This document shows positions 31,497 through 32,838 of a stretch of 32,838 nt of DNA, piece after piece. The notes beneath the pieces were generated by a model that was given only the letters and a program-made list of their open reading frames with translations, ran no database searches and was not told where the DNA came from. Positions within the stretch are counted from its first letter, which is position 1; each line of letters begins with the position of its first letter. Location of the stretch: the NCBI RefSeq assembly GCF_001984095.1, contig NZ_LYVQ01000055.1:1-32838 (forward strand), given 5' to 3'. The position numbers and the translations under genes are program-made. The DNA comes from Pelomonas sp. KK5. Lineage in GTDB: Bacteria; Pseudomonadota; Gammaproteobacteria; Burkholderiales; Burkholderiaceae_C.

Positions 31497-32126
31497 TCAT
31501 GGCGAGATCGACAGCGGGGTCAGGTCAGCGGCCAGCTGCACCGTGCGCTCGGTGGAGAGACCGAAGCCCTGGGCGGGGCCGAGGTCGATCTGCATCGGCC
31601 GGGGCAGCTGGGTGGTGTCCAGCCGGTAGCTGAACTCGAGGTAGTAGCCGCCGTCGCCGTCCAGTTCCTTGGCATCGGCGACACGCCAGTTGGCCACGCC
31701 GCGCAGCGAGGCCAGCGCCTCCGGCAGGCTGGCGAAGCTCTGGTTGAAGGCGCCGCTGGTGACCTTGTACTGGCGCAGCAGCGGCTTCCATTCCAGCCGC
31801 CAGCTGCGCGTCACCCGGCCGACGCGCGAATCGCGCCAGTACCAGCGATGGCGCAGCAGTTGCACCTCGGCCAGGAAATAGATCGGGACGCCCTTCATCA
31901 GTGCGTCCTCGGCCGGGCGGGTCAGCTCGAAGCGGGTGGAGAAGCTCAGCTCCAGGCCCTCGTCGCTGCGGTGGGTGCTGAACTGGCTCAGCTCCACGCC
32001 GTCGGCAGCCGCCAGCGCCGACGAAGGCAGCGTCGCCAGCCAGCAGGCCAGTGCCAGCGCGAACGCCCGGCACCATAGGCGGCCGGGGCGCAGCAGGGCG
32101 CGGAGGACGTAAGGAAGCAGGCTCAA
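31497..32126 (-). CDS. DUF4390 domain exported protein, 209 aa
   Basis: Protein of unknown function typically encoded between rsmB and ntrY in betaproteobacteria, as here. Residues 1-40 are a signal peptide with a basic start and hydrophobic core ending ALAAADG, so the protein is exported to the periplasm. The DUF4390 domain follows (ELSQFSTHRSDEGLELSFSTRFELTRPAEDALMKGVPIYF, seen in segments, then HRWYWRDSRVGR, YKVTSGAFNQSFASLPEAL and YYLEFSYRLDTTQLPRPMQ). The start is a TTG at 32126, 12 bases after the rsmB stop; the ribosome binding site is weak. The stop overlaps an ATG (ATGA) that was probably the original ntrY start before the 266-bp element was inserted. Likely cotranscribed with rsmB. 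Confidence 0.88.
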   Translation of the reverse strand: MSLLPYVLRALLRPGRLWCRAFALALACWLATLPSSALAAADGVELSQFSTHRSDEGLELSFSTRFELTRPAEDALMKGVPIYFLAEVQLLRHRWYWRDSRVGRVTRSWRLEWKPLLRQYKVTSGAFNQSFASLPEALASLRGVANWRVADAKELDGDGGYYLEFSYRLDTTQLPRPMQIDLGPAQGFGLSTERTVQLAADLTPLSISP

Positions 32127-32138
32127 CGACGCACTCGG

Positions 32139-32838
32139 TCAGGACTTCTGGAGCAGTGCGTAATAGAAGCCGTCAATGATCGAAGGCCCCGCCGACGCAG
32201 CCGCGGATTGCGGACCATTGTCGGCCAGGGGGAGCAGATGACCGGTCACGCTGGCCACATCCAGGCGGCTTGCACCAGTTTGGCGTTGCAAAAATGCGTC
32301 GATTTGGTTCACCCCCTCGGCCTTGAAGATCGAGCAGGTGGCGTAGACGAGCATGCCGCCCGGTTTGAGCGTTAGCCACAGCGCATCGAGCAGCTCGGCC
32401 TGGATGCGGGCCAGCTGGGCGATGTCCTCGGCGCGGCGCAGCCAGCGCACGTCGGGGTGGCGGCGCACGATGCCGGAGGCGCTGCAAGGGGCGTCGAGCA
32501 GGATGGCGTCGAAGGGTGTTCCGTCCCACCAGGCGGCGGTGTCGCGGGCGTCGGCGGCGCGCACCTCGGCCTTGAGCTTCAGGCGCTCCAGGTTCTGCGT
32601 GACGCGGCTCAGGCGGCCGGCGTCGGCATCCAGCGCCAGCAGGTCCAGCCCGGGCTGCAGCTCCAGCAGGTGCGCGGTCTTGCCCCCGGGCGCCGAGCAG
32701 GCGTCCAGCACGCGGGCGCCGGCGGGCAGCGGGCGCTGCGAGAACAGCAGCGGCGCGGCCAGCTGGGCCGCCACGTCCTGCACCGAGACCCGGCCCTCGG
32801 CAAAGCCGGGCAGCGCGGTCACCGGCACCGGCTTGTCC
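32139..32838 (-). CDS. rsmB: 16S rRNA (cytosine-967-C5)-methyltransferase RsmB, C-terminal part
   Basis: The gene runs off the right edge of the window; about 233 C-terminal residues are present. It methylates C967 of 16S rRNA with S-adenosylmethionine. The SAM-binding motif is DACSAPGGKTAHLLEL; motif IV is LLDAPCSASGIVRRHPDVRW, with the Cys that releases product; motif VI is VYATCSIF, with the catalytic Cys. The end IIDGFYYALLQKS is usual for the family. The N-terminal NusB-like RNA-binding domain must lie beyond 32838. It is the first visible gene of the rsmB-DUF4390-ntrY-ntrX run. Confidence 0.95.
   Translation of the reverse strand, partial: DKPVPVTALPGFAEGRVSVQDVAAQLAAPLLFSQRPLPAGARVLDACSAPGGKTAHLLELQPGLDLLALDADAGRLSRVTQNLERLKLKAEVRAADARDTAAWWDGTPFDAILLDAPCSASGIVRRHPDVRWLRRAEDIAQLARIQAELLDALWLTLKPGGMLVYATCSIFKAEGVNQIDAFLQRQTGASRLDVASVTGHLLPLADNGPQSAAASAGPSIIDGFYYALLQKS

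Noticed and set aside
29034-32078. A plus-strand open frame of about 1000 codons
   Set aside because: It is antisense to ntrY and the DUF4390 gene, which have clear domains; the translation is rich in Gln, Arg, His and Ala, typical of antisense high-GC frames.

Overview
The window is a high-GC chromosomal segment, most likely from a betaproteobacterium of the order Burkholderiales (Rubrivivax/Leptothrix-like lineage; the genus is inference). The clue is the right end: rsmB, a DUF4390 gene, ntrY and a short ntrX follow one another on the minus strand, then tRNA-Phe, which is a core arrangement. Left of the tRNA the sequence turns accessory. There are many small lineage-specific proteins, signalling genes, and several broken genes.

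Layout. 1-1.7 kb: three small unrecognised minus-strand genes. 1.8-3.15 kb: an OmpA-family lipoprotein and a DUF4398 lipoprotein, divergent from two tandem Crp/Fnr-type regulators (3.5-5.0 kb). 4.9-7.3 kb: a diguanylate cyclase, a small proline-rich protein and a soluble sensor histidine kinase. 7.3-9.3 kb: gene-poor, with two small genes and the tail of a lost fourth Crp/Fnr gene. 9.3-14.5 kb: a PAS protein and a CheB-CheR-PAS fusion, divergent from a PAS-GGDEF-EAL protein. 14.5-17.4 kb: a frameshifted PAS-like gene, a third Crp/Fnr regulator with altered HTH and C-terminus, two small proteins, and a decayed histidine kinase/receiver gene. 17.5-19.8 kb: hemerythrin, low-affinity iron permease-like protein and AI-2E family transporter in tandem. 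20-22.1 kb: a LysR regulator divergent from a zinc-independent alcohol dehydrogenase/quinone oxidoreductase. 22.1-26.1 kb: a defence-type cassette with an intact AbiEi antitoxin, a broken AbiEii toxin and a primase-helicase of the TOTE type. 26.5-28.1 kb: a tyrosine integrase next to tRNA-Phe, i.e. the right edge of a tRNA-Phe integrated island whose far end I could not find. 28.1-32.8 kb: core ntrX, ntrY, DUF4390 and rsmB.

Themes. The left two thirds is rich in environmental sensing and c-di-GMP turnover (one GGDEF, one GGDEF-EAL, two or three kinase or PAS proteins, three Crp/Fnr paralogues). Decay is frequent: two one-base losses in G/C runs, two in-frame stops, one relic and one gene fused to its neighbour's 3' end. 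The most unusual structure is a 266-bp element (31229-31494) between the DUF4390 gene and ntrY. It has perfect 34-bp terminal inverted repeats and two further long hairpins inside, so one strand could fold into a T or cloverleaf shape, and one of its terminal repeats carries the apparent ntrY start codon. No CRISPR array or rRNA was seen.
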